Source: Paralithodes platypus
Lineage: Eukaryota > Arthropoda > Malacostraca > Decapoda > Lithodidae
Direction: 5' to 3'
Assembly: GCA_032716605.1 (NCBI GenBank)
Contig: CM064580.1
Location: 35,804,001 to 35,868,000, forward strand
DNA: 64,000 nt
Below are positions 54,479 through 64,000 of this stretch, piece by piece. Both the position numbers and the translations under genes were made by a program. The notes beneath the pieces are model-generated. The model did no database searches and was not told where the DNA came from. It was given only the letters and a program-made list of their open reading frames with translations. Each line of letters begins with the position of its first letter. Position 1 is the first letter of the stretch.

Positions 54479-55917
54479 TTCAATCCTTGGCACTTCTATT
54501 GGTTCCTATCTGTATGCAGTTCGTAATGGAAAACAAAATGTATCTTGAACTATGGCTCATTCGTTTATTGAGATTAATTTGTTGAGTTTCTTTGTTTCTA
54601 GTCGATTGTCGGATGTTTGTCTGATCACATGCACATCCCCAAAACTAGTGTGTTGAACTGACAGGGATCAGGAGCGTACATGTTAACTAAAATACTACCT
54701 TTATAATATATTTCGTTTGTGTATGAGTTCATACAGACGTATTATATTGCTATATCACTATTTAATATTTAATATCATTTATAGAAAATATTTGTCTTTA
54801 TTATGATAAATACCATGCCATTGTAATTTATATATATAAAAACCGGTAAATAATTAGTTCTTATAATAATGTTTACTGTATATTATAATTCCTGTGTAAC
54901 AAGAAATGAATCCATTCGTCTGATAGCCGCTTATTTTGATAGAGTAGAAATTGTTCATATTCATCCGATAAAATTGTAGATAAAGGCTAGAGAGAGAGGA
55001 CCTGGTATTGTTTTTTTGCTCTATGCCTGGTGGGAGCTATCGTGTAGATAGTGTCTGTCTCTGTGCGTGTGTGTGTGTGTGTGTGTGTCAGTATATATAT
55101 ATATATATTTATCAAAACCCTCGATAGATGTAACTTATATTTATCGTGGGCTATTATAAACAAATAAGAACTGTCAAGGTTCTTATGTAAGGTTAAGAGT
55201 AATGGTAACATAAACTAAATGTGTATCATCAAGGTAATTGGCTGGCTATTGAATATGGCTTTGCATAATGGTAGATTAGTATCGTATCCACAGAACAAGC
55301 ACTGACCAATGTAACTCATATGTTTGTACAGTTGGCCAAATAATTATCTCACAAGGTCAACTATAATATCACAAAACAATGGAACCCAGATTTAATTAGT
55401 TAGTACGAAGGTTGTTTTAATTCATTACCCAGCCTGTGTGTGAACTAAGTTACAACTGTCAGATATTTATCAAATGTAGAACGAACAAAACATGGTAATA
55501 ATAGAGGCATGAGTTATTAGGCTGAATGTACAGTACTTCTCTTACAGTGTACAGTCCTGGAGATAAATTTCTGAAGAAAGAAAAACATAATTGAGCGATA
55601 ATTATGATAGGCAGACTAGATTTGAGAAACTCTTGAGCCACAAATATCAAGTCACAGTCTTCTTTTTAACATGAGTATGTGTTCAACTATTCCTGATCAC
55701 GTCTGTGCCATCTGTTGTGTGTTAGTGTAATTCAAACAGAGCATACTATATGTACTTCATATTTTTTACGAATGCCATCTTCCCTATCCAAGACTACCCA
55801 AATAAAGTAATGCATCCTGTTAGCGAACTTCGGAAGTATACTTGCCCACACGTCCGATCGTTAGAGAACTACTTTAATGATGCTAATTTAGTTATTTAAC
55901 AGTATATAATGACAAGT
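54479..55917. other. Unassigned AT-rich stretch
   Basis: A GT run at 55065-55087 and a short AT run follow a GA run. No gene was recognised. Confidence 0.5.
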
Positions 55918-55929
55918 AAGATACACAGA

Positions 55930-56899
55930 GCGAGTTCTTTGACCTGAATGTTGGGTTGAAACAGGGGTGTGTGATGTCCCTGTGGTTGTTTACTGTATTA
56001 TATGGATGGAGTCATGAAAGAAATACAAGGATGAGCAGTGGATGTTGGTGTATCGCTGATAAGGGAGGGAAATGAGTGGAAGCTACCTGTACTGCTGTTT
56101 GCTGATGATACAGTTCTGATGAGCGATAATGAATGGGAGTTGCAGGGTCTTGTATATGTGTTTGGAACAGTGTGCGAAAAACGGAATCTGAAGGTAAATG
56201 CGGGGAAGAGCAAGGTTATGGTCTTCAAAAGGGGTGAAGCCACAGAGTGTGAGGTGAAGTTGAACGGTCAGGCTATGAAGATTGTCAGCTCATTTAAGTA
56301 TCTGGGCAGTGTGTTGAGTAAAGATAGGGCTATGGATGAAGAAGTGCGGAAGAGGGTGCAACACGGGAAGAGGGTTGTAGGAACGATGAAAGCAGTAACA
56401 AGAAATAGGGTGGTCAGTATGGAAGCGAAGAAGTCCTTACATGACATTGTGGTAATCCCGACACTGACTTACGGAGGCGAAGCATGGACGTTGGAGAAGA
56501 GACTCAGACCAAGAGTGAGAGGGGTGGAAATGAGTTACTTGAGAAGTGGGTGCGGAGTTACATGGAGGGATAAACAAACGAATGAGGAAGTAAGAAGGAG
56601 GTGTGGTGTGGAGGTAGATGTGCTGGAAAGTGTTAAAAGGAACACCTTGAGATGGTTCGGCCATATGGAACGTATGGGAAGTGAGAGAATGACTAAGAGG
56701 GTGTACGAGAGCGAAGTGGAAGGACAGAGAGGGAGAGGTAAACCGAAAGAGAAGTGGAAGGATGGAGTGAAGAAGTATATGGATGAAGGCGGTGCTGGTT
56801 GGGAGGAGGGGCGTCGACTGACTGGGGACAGAGGTGCATAGGGCGGTTCGTTCGTGGCCACCCCTTCGGGGATCACGACGTCAGGCAATAGATAGATAG
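55930..56899 (+). mobile_element. RTE-like LINE copy with 12-bp target duplication
   Basis: The 5'-truncated copy starts within the RT (GCGAGTTCTTTGACCTGAAT) and ends GACGTCAGGCAATAGATAGA with a GATA tail. The direct repeat AAGATACACAGA flanks it (55918-55929 and 56900-56911; the last AGA of the left copy may also belong to the element). The 267-codon ORF 56038-56841 has LLFADDTVLM, KYLGSVLSKDRAMDEEVRKR, NTLRWFGHMERMGSERMTKR and LTGDRGA. An extra base near 56000 and a TGA at about 56033 break the 5' part, and the ORF ends early at 56839 where the other copy reads through. It is very similar to 35310-36250. Confidence 0.93.
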
Positions 56900-56911
56900 A
56901 AGATACACAGA

Positions 56912-58758
56912 TTTTATGTTTTCTTTTGAATTCTAAAGTCTGTTATGATTATGAATTTCTATGCAGATGTACAGCTAAAATGACATAATTTAATGTGTCT
57001 TTGTAACAGTTGGACGTGAGAGCAACTGTACAGAACCACTGCATGCACAAGTAGCTGATACACAACACATGAACAATGAAAACCGCGCACATTGATTGAC
57101 AGAAAACATTGACTATGTCTATGTAGCTAAAGAAATTGCTCACCAAAAAGTATCAGCATGTCATAATTATTCACTGGATATTCAGACCACTTACTACTGC
57201 AGGCGATTTCACATGTCTGCAGATTAACTCTCTATATCTGTGCAGGTGGAAAGGAAAGTAGTTTTTTAGGAAAGTGAGACAATTACTATTAGTATTATTT
57301 TCTGTTCATCTTAACCGGGCGAGAAAGTGGCATATTACCTATCTTGATTAAGGCACTGTGACTCAATGTTGATATTGAAATATGTCACAAATAAAACAAA
57401 TTATTGATAAATAGCAAAATGTATAATCTTATTATTTTGTAATTAAGTGTCAGGAAATTGGATACTAGGAAATACAGATATGTATTCGTGTAATGACAAT
57501 AAACAGAGTATACAGAAGATAGCTCTGACAAACGAGGAAGTACTAGTCATTTGTTTACCACCAGGAGTAAGGTAGTAGAACTGGGGTATTCAACATGGTG
57601 GATACATAAACAATGATGGTTGAATGATCTCCACTGTAAACTTTGCTGACAGCCAGTTTGATCCCTTCCCATGAAGCAATTCCTGTAACTGGTTCCACTC
57701 GTATGACCGGATTTCTAACTTACTTGAATAATGGCTTCTGATGCGATATATTTGAACTGGTTGAATTAGAATAATGTATCAGTATAGGATATAGACGATG
57801 GGAGGACTATGGGGTTGGATGAGAGTGAGGTGGATTTAAGGGAAGAAGTACACTTTCTAATAAGATTTTGCGTACCTCCCTTGTTTTTCACTGTGTAGCT
57901 ATACCTTTTTAAAACTGCAAACAGTAGTTTTAAATAAATAAAAAAACATAAATTATACTTGTTCTTTATTGAATACTAAATGCATTCATTGATAGTAAAT
58001 CCGATGGTGACATTTGAATTATGAAACGCATAAGATAGCTACAAATGTTGTTAGTGACTGTAGCGATATAAGTCGATAATAAGATGCAGGTAAAGGTGCG
58101 AATATGCCTGGATGAGAATAATGTTACAGGTGAAGAAGTAGTTTTGTTTTGTTGTTAATGAAATGTTCACAGTAAACACAAACTAATCATTTTTTATCAT
58201 TCCAAAATTTAGTCTATGTAACTAATGTCACTGTTCCAGACAGTAGGTTGATTACATTTCATTATCCTGGACACATTCGTTGGCCTTCTTAATATTGCAA
58301 TAAGTCAAAGAGTCATTTACTCAAATTATATCTATCGTAGTTTTAGCAATAATTACAAAGATGCTTTTGAGCTAGTATAGTTTGGCATCGCTTGGAATGG
58401 TTTTCGTAGATATTTGGTAGTTTGGTATGCACAATGTACTTATAATATAATTACACATTTTCTACATTTGCTTACATTGTATTTAATCTCTGCTATCTCT
58501 ACTGTGTATGCAAGTCTGAACTGATACTATATACACACTCACACAAACACACACGCACACAGATCAAAACACGCATTTTTTTGCTTCGTAAGGCAACAGC
58601 AAACACTCACCAATTATAGTACACTGTTTTTATCTTGGCAAGTTGGCTGTACTGGGGCGAAGCAAACAGGTTAAGAGGGAAAGCATCGAGTTTAAGATGA
58701 AGATATAAACTAGCCCCAACATCCCCTTCATTCCGTACAAGCACTTCAATATTTGTCT
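56912..58758. other. Unassigned AT-rich stretch
   Basis: About 1.85 kb without a recognisable gene, transposon or array. Confidence 0.5.
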
Positions 58759-58768
58759 GGCTAGTAAT

Positions 58769-59062
58769 CTATCTATCTATCTATATGCTCAGGTCCAATC
58801 CCCACTTTTCCTATTATTTTATTTATATTTTCTATGTTATTCTATTATATTTTTGTTTTGTTTTAATTGTCTTGGGGGTGGCCGACTCAAGACAGAGCAA
58901 GAACAGGGAAAACACAAAACACAAGACAAAACAACGAAAAAACACAGACAAAACACAAAATTCACACACATCTAGGTCACCCAGGAGAATACCCAGAGAC
59001 CAGGGTCACCTAGGTCGCTCCAGCACTCCCCCGGCCCCCGACCACCCGGAGAGGCTCCGATG
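58769..59062 (-). mobile_element. 294-bp retroposon with 10-bp target duplication and GATA tail
   Basis: The direct repeat GGCTAGTAAT flanks the insertion (58759-58768 and 59063-59072). On the minus strand it starts ATCGGAGCCTCTCCGGGTGG, has a GC-rich first half (GGGTGACCTAGATGTG and similar), an AT-rich second half with AATAAA-like stretches, and ends ATAGATAGATAGATAG. The tail matches the GATA tail of the RTE-like LINEs. No tRNA promoter boxes were seen. The plus-strand 97-codon ORF over it is a by-product. Confidence 0.8.
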
Positions 59063-59072
59063 GGCTAGTAAT

Positions 59073-59761
59073 GGATAATATATATTCAACACAAGTGAGC
59101 CTTAAAAGTAATGTGTCACCCAGATGTGTAGTCAGTTTCAGACAATGTAAAACTAAGCAGATATATTATAATGTATTTAATATAAATATACCCTTGATGT
59201 GAAGAATATACAGCAAACATATATTCATAGTCAACCCAACGAAAACCGAGAGGGGATAGAAACAATCTTATAATAAACTTCATTGAAATATATCCTCGAA
59301 ACAAGAGATATATAATTAAGATATACATTCAACTCCAGGCGAATGAAAAGGAATTAGAGACATTGTCATATTTCACTGCGCTAAATATACCATGAACAGA
59401 GAAATACATACATGTCCTAATTCAGACATATATTCAAACCAAATGTAAATGGAGACAAAGTTCGATGTTACTGCATCTAAATATACCCCAGAAAGCAAAG
59501 ATAATATAATTAAGATATATAAGCAACTCTTCAATAACCGAAAGGAGGCACAGGTAATGTTATATTTCACTACATCTAAATATACCCTCGAAATGAGGAT
59601 ATAAATGGGTTGTCCATTTTGCCAGGGCGCGATTTAGCGACCATTTATTAAGTATGTTTGGTGTGCAGGAGGTCAAGACAAATCTGACCTCGTCGCTGGA
59701 CTGACCCTTGCTTGACCTCTCCTCTCAGAAACTGATTTATCACATTATTCTTCACTTCGGT
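59073..59761. other. Unassigned stretch with a loose periodic motif
   Basis: 'TAAATATACCC(T/C)(C/G)GAAA' style motifs recur at about 59186, 59288, 59480 and 59577, spaced roughly 95-190 bp, with shared neighbours such as 'TATAATTAAGATATA'. This is a diverged tandem repeat with a unit near 100 bp. It is non-coding. Confidence 0.5.
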
Positions 59762-59765
59762 TTAA

Positions 59766-60096
59766 GGGGAGGTTTTTAGTGTGTTTCCTAGACTTCCATC
59801 AAGCTTGAAATTACACCCCCATGACCCCCTTTCAAGATAAATTTGTAAATTTTTCGGTAGAAAAATTTCCCGGCCGAAGGCCGGTTCCTCTTAAATTACA
59901 GGCTCGCTATCGCTCGCCAGGGAAAAAATCGACACCTAAATGGGACGAAAGGTCTTAAAAATGACATAAATGGGGTGAAAGTTCTTAAAATCGCCAAACT
60001 AATGGGGCGAACGTCTTAAAATCTCAAAAGCAATGGGGCTAAACATGAGGGAGAAAGGGGTAAAGACAAAAATTCCTCAAGTGGAAATCTCCCCTC
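59766..60096 (-). mobile_element. TTAA element, family A
   Basis: TTAA at 59762-59765 and 60097-60100. It starts GGGGAGGTTTTTAG and ends GAAATCTCCCCTC. In reverse order it carries CTTCCATCAAGCTTGAAATT, TTTTTCGGTAGAAAAATTTC, CCGGCCGAAGGCCGG and GCTCGCTATCGCTCGCCAGG. All three core hairpins are perfect in this copy. Confidence 0.92.
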
Positions 60097-60100
60097 TTAA

Positions 60101-60589
60101 CCATATTCTTCTGAGGTCCCCATCTTCTATTTTGGACTCGACTTTCTCTTCTAACTTTATAGCCTAAACTGTATATCTCAGTCTGCCCTCCTAGCCATTT
60201 CAGTACGATGATTATTTGTATTTATCTGGATTTGTTTTTGTTTTATCTTTTACGTAGATTGACAAGCCATTTCCTTGTTGTCGAGTACATGCCATCTCCA
60301 ATAACCAATTACACAGTAGTATTCTTTGTATTGGTATTCGTTATCATTACCCACGGACGGTAATTATAGCATAGGAATTAATGTCCTCATTCAAGTAACA
60401 AAGCTTATTTCCTTTAAATGCAGTGCCATTATAGACATAACAAGTTTTGTTTACCTATGCATATGGTTTCCTGTTGTCTTACTGTGGACATTTGTGTTCA
60501 AACATTATCTTCATTAACAATTATCTAGCATCGTATGGAGGCTGTTACGATATACGTAATCAAACATTTATTTCATTGTGTTTTCTTAT
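60101..60589. other. Unassigned stretch
   Basis: No gene was recognised. Confidence 0.45.
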
Positions 60590-60802
60590 TCCTTTGAGTA
60601 CCAGCGACGTTTCACATATTATATTTTAGCTACAGTATATTTAGACGATATTGTGCAGATTAGCAAGGATCTGTGGTAGTTACAAGGGCTGATTGAGATA
60701 GTTTGAAATATTATTATTTGCTAGAGGTTCTTCCTAAGCTGAATATAATCGTCTAATAGTTGCCAGAATTCGAGGAAAAGGACGTCCCTGGTGCTGTACG
60801 GG
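60590..60802. mobile_element. TIR element, family D copy 3
   Basis: It starts TCCTTTGAGTACCAGCGACG and ends GGACGTCCCTGGTGCTGTAC then GGG. The interior matches 53774-53980 (AAGGATCTGTGGTAGTTA, GATTGAGATAGTTTGAA, TTGCCAGAAT). The flanking TTAA sites have mutated (TTAT and TCAT). Confidence 0.8.
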
Positions 60803-61344
60803 TCATTATTGTGAAAGCCTTTTATCTCCATTATATCACTTTCTTTTCTTCTATGTTTATATTAACGTTTCGTTATGTTGATTAGTTTCCCTCTCTAAAC
60901 CTGTTTTCTTTATGAGAGACGACATGTAATAATTATATGCTTATCTTCCCCTTTGTTATCTCTATACATAGGGTGCTTAAGATCTCTTGGTGATGTCCCC
61001 ATTTTCACCCAGAGGTCAACTAACTCTTAACTCTCTCTCTCTCACACACACACACGCACACACACACACACACACACACACCTACATGCACACACACCTA
61101 CATGCACACACACACACACACCCACACACACACACACACACACACAAACTCTGAACGGCCTTATCTGTATTATCATTATGTAATGCTAGCACGATTTTGT
61201 GTCTGTCATGGTATTTAATATTTTATGTATTAATTATTAATTACATCGTATCATTAGTATTGCATAGCAGATTAACACAACAAATGTATCTCTATGATAC
61301 TAACTAAAAATACAACTGCATTTATCACTTTTATACCGGTTCGT
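60803..61344. other. Unassigned stretch with a CA array
   Basis: A CT run is followed by an interrupted CA array at 61042-61146. No gene was recognised. Confidence 0.55.
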
Positions 61345-62660
61345 GATATTCTCTAAAGATTTCCTTCCAGCTCACCCATATTTGGTCCTTACCTTTGGAT
61401 GTGTTCGCCGCTCTTCTAGCGGCACCAAGGAGCGCGACGAAATCTCGTTATGGGTGGTGATTTGGTGCAGTAGACTGTTTGAAGCGACAGCTCGTTCCCT
61501 TGCGAGGATGGGCTCGTCTGGCACTTTTTGCAGTTCGACATCTAGGGCTCTCTTGAAGTTGTCTAACGAGATGTCCCTCATGTCTCTTACTCGCCGTGGG
61601 AGTTTGTTGAAGAGACGTGGCCCTCTGTGTGATAACCAGCCCTCTCGCAGAGAGCCCATAGCACCCCTGTTATTCATCCGGGGGATTTCGCATTCCCAGC
61701 CTCTCCTATCACTGAATTTCATGACTATCGGAGTATGTAGGTTTGGTACTAAACCCTCTGCGATTTTCCACGTGTATATTATTAGGTAACGTTCTCTTCT
61801 ACGTTCCAGTGAGTACAGATTCAGTGCTCTTAAACGCTCCCAATAGTGTAGATGTTTTATCGAACTTATATGCGAAGTGAAATTTCTTTGTACACTCTCT
61901 ACGTCATTTATTTCACCTGCTTTGTATGGGGATGTTAATACGCTACAGTATTCAAGCCGCGGTAGCACTAGAGATTTGAAGAGCGTTATCTTAGGCAATT
62001 CACCGCGTGTTTTAAAAGTACGCAGAATCCAACCCGTTAGACGTTTCGCAGCCGCCACTTCGACCTGGTTATGTACTTTGAAACCCATATTTTCAGACAT
62101 TAATACCCCAAGGTCTTTCACACTGTCTTTCCGTTCTATTATGTGGTTAGATTCTGTTAAGTAATTTGTAATTTCTTTAACACCATTATTATCTCCGTAC
62201 CGTATTAATTGGAATTTTTCCTCATTGAATTGCATGTTGTTTTCCCTGGTCCACTGGAACACTACATTCATGTCTTCCTGCAGTCGGCCCGTGTCCTCTT
62301 GTGTGTTTACTATCTTACTTAATTTTGTGTCATCAGCAAAAGACGACACCGTACTGTGTCTGGTGTTGGTATCTATGTCGCAAATTAGTATGAGGAACAG
62401 AAGGGGCGCTAGCACTGTTCCTTGGGGCACTGAGCTTTTGACATCCGAAGGCTCAGAAGTGACTTGGTTTACTGTTACAGATTGTTTTCGGTTTACGAGG
62501 AAATTGTATATCCACCGTCCGATTTTCCCAGTTATACCTTTTGCTTTCAGTTTGTGGGCTATTATACCATGGTCACATTTATCAAATGCCTTAGCGGTCA
62601 TTCTAACCATATCTGTCCAATCAAGTTCGTTACTCCTTTCTTGTTGCCCAATTATCTATT
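61345..62660 (-). pseudogene. CR1-like LINE, 5'-truncated, long open RT frame
   Basis: The minus-strand ORF 62610-61372 (412 codons) is the longest in the window. It covers the RT palm from motif A to the C-terminus: TAKAFDKCDHGI, motif B SSVPQGTVLAPLLFL (59-73), motif C FADD (91-94), VKDLGVLMSENMGF, LVLPRLEYCSVLTSPYKAGE, and a C-terminal domain with RLRALNLYSLERRRERYLII and GPRLFNKLPRRVRDM. The first Asp of motif A, expected in the 'DFAKAFDK' context, is replaced (RMTAKAFDK), so a catalytic metal ligand is missing. The frame extends upstream without a start to about 62655, then the element is cut off near a GT array. Confidence 0.88.
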
Positions 62661-62692
62661 AAGTACAGTTATCAACAACATTGTGCACGCAC

Positions 62693-62706
62693 GTGTGTGT
62701 GTGTGT

Positions 62707-62793
<87 letters not shown>
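62693..62793. repeat. GT dinucleotide array, about 100 bp
   Basis: GT repeats with one GTATG interruption near 62710. It lies at the truncated 5' edge of the LINE. Confidence 0.97.
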
Positions 62794-62794
<1 letters not shown>

Positions 62795-63329
62795 TCAAGA
62801 TATTCTGATGCTGACAATGTCGTGGAAGTGCGGCACGGCTGAGAGACGAATGCAGGGCCAGTTGAAGGATCACCTACTCCTCGATTCCATATAGCCTTGG
62901 ACTAACATATATAGTATATTATTTGTGTTAATGCTTGGGAAGGATCTGCGGGTATTGACATGTTAAGAATATATCTGGGTGAACTTTTCCCATCAGATAA
63001 TTGTTTAATTTTATGTTTATGGAATGGAGTCGAAATTCCACCAATCGATCATATTCAGATTTAAAGAATAGTCTCGTGGAAGCCAAAATTAAGATATGTT
63101 TGTTTTATTTTTTCTAATACACAAACATCATGTTTCCCGAGCTCGTGTCTATATATATCCACAGAGAGTCTTGCTCAATCGAAGGTAGTAAAACTAATTT
63201 GAAGATTATGATTCGCGAAAACTAGATACTACAACTATTATTACTTGACAAAAACAAAGGTGTTGGTAATATGGATGTCCACAATTCAGAGATGATCATA
63301 CAAGGTACGGTACACTAGAGGAAAGGTTT
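62794..63329. other. Unassigned stretch
   Basis: No gene was recognised. Confidence 0.4.
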
Positions 63330-63510
63330 TAAGATAATTGGAAACCCTTTTCACTCTCATAAGGCAAAACAGTAAGTGGTAAGCTTACGGAATGGACAAT
63401 GGCATTGACACTAGTACTGTTCAAACTTTCAAAAATCGACTAGATAAATACCTCGCTCTTAACCCCCGATTAACTGCGTATACACACGAATAGAGCCCTT
63501 GTTTACTGAG
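63330..63510 (+). pseudogene. LINE fragment, extreme C-terminus of an RT protein
   Basis: In one frame the plus strand reads AYGMDNGIDTSTVQTFKNRL, then DKYLALNPRLTAYTHE and a stop at about 63490. The 'TVQTFKNRLDKY' segment is the typical last helix of CR1/L2-type LINE proteins. No upstream coding part is recognisable. Confidence 0.6.
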
Positions 63511-64000
63511 CTATTGTTACCATTTTCACATAGGCTAGGTAGTGTAGATACAAGCAGCCTCGTAAAGATCAATACATCTGTTGTTGCTCGCTTTCCTTTG
63601 TTCTTTGTCCTTCTTCATCTTTGTCTTTGTTAGAATTTCTCCCCGTAGGTTAGTTTGTGTTCATCTCTCCTGCAGATGTTATCAGTTCTCTCCCCCCCTC
63701 TCACCTTCCCTGGATACTCACGAACTAGGCCAGTCACGCCACCAAGCCAATGTTATGGCTACACTTACACCCCTACACTCTTTAACACACCTGCGACCGG
63801 ATACCCCGAAACATTTACCACCCCTTATCTTATTTATGACCGTTGTAGTCGTAATTCTAGCGTCATAAATATTACAAACAAATCGTGACCTATGATATTT
63901 TCTTTTTTCTCCATATAAGGAGGTTATGACATCGTGGACAAGGAATATGCTTTTGAATTTTCGGTTTGTTATGGCTCTCGCCTCACCTTAACTTAAGGTA
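63511..64000. other. Unassigned stretch at the window end
   Basis: Two overlapping plus-strand ORFs (95 and 77 codons) have no recognisable domain. It may include the 3' non-coding part of the LINE fragment before it. Confidence 0.4.

Noticed and set aside
58785..59078. 97-codon plus-strand ORF as a gene
   Set aside because: It lies within a retroposon defined by a target duplication, on the strand opposite to its tail orientation, and crosses the element boundary.

Overview
This window looks like intergenic or intronic DNA from a large, repeat-rich arthropod genome, most likely a decapod crustacean. That assignment is an inference. It rests on degenerate TTAGG-like tracts (the arthropod telomere unit), very long GT and GA dinucleotide arrays, and several decaying non-LTR retrotransposon families of a kind familiar from decapods. 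There are no operons, no bacterial signals and no convincing intact host gene. The one host-gene hint is a 52-bp candidate exon at 17217-17268. It has a branch-point-like motif, a pyrimidine-rich tract and TTGCAG on one side and AAAAG|GTGAGT on the other, and its own first bases read GTATGT, so the junction resembles a recursive splice site.

Non-LTR retrotransposons: at least four kinds are present. (1) A jockey-like family at 1880-3645 (+), 43066-43910 (+) and 50200-51170 (-), plus fragments of its 3' tail alone. (2) A nearly full-length CR1/L2-like element at 23062-27508 (-). It has an N-terminal hydrophobic segment, a 2A-like GDVETNPGP motif, tandem PHD-like zinc fingers, an endonuclease and a reverse transcriptase, all now frameshifted, and it sits inside a TTAGG-like array. 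(3) An RTE-like family with a GATA tail at 35310-36965 (-) and 55930-56899 (+), the second with a 12-bp target duplication, plus an older RTE-like relic at 4590-5305. (4) CR1-like C-terminal fragments at 8560-9270 (-), 29700-30600 (-), 61345-62660 (-) and 63330-63510 (+).

TTAA-flanked nonautonomous elements: about 17 copies of one superfamily (here family A and its palindromic derivative, family B) occur from 14.8 to 60.1 kb. They begin GGGGAG and end CTCCCC between TTAA sites, and they share a core with a CCGGCCTTCGGCCGG hairpin. One copy (44750-45076) interrupts a repeat whose uninterrupted paralogue lies at 34018-34394, which shows directly that a single TTAA was duplicated on insertion. 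Other terminal-inverted-repeat elements lie at 7652-7884, 13628-13699, 17863-18069, 19259-19473, 20760-20951, 42201-42436, 53774-53980 and 60590-60802.

tRNA-related short elements occur near 130-372, 8290-8560, 41320-41465 and 49981-50185. The last contains a perfect 54-bp inverted repeat and is flanked by a 14-bp target duplication. Minisatellites have grown inside several transposons (8981-9132, 38309-38628, 38778-39110, 49215-49600). The remaining stretches are AT-rich DNA and microsatellites in which I recognise no gene.
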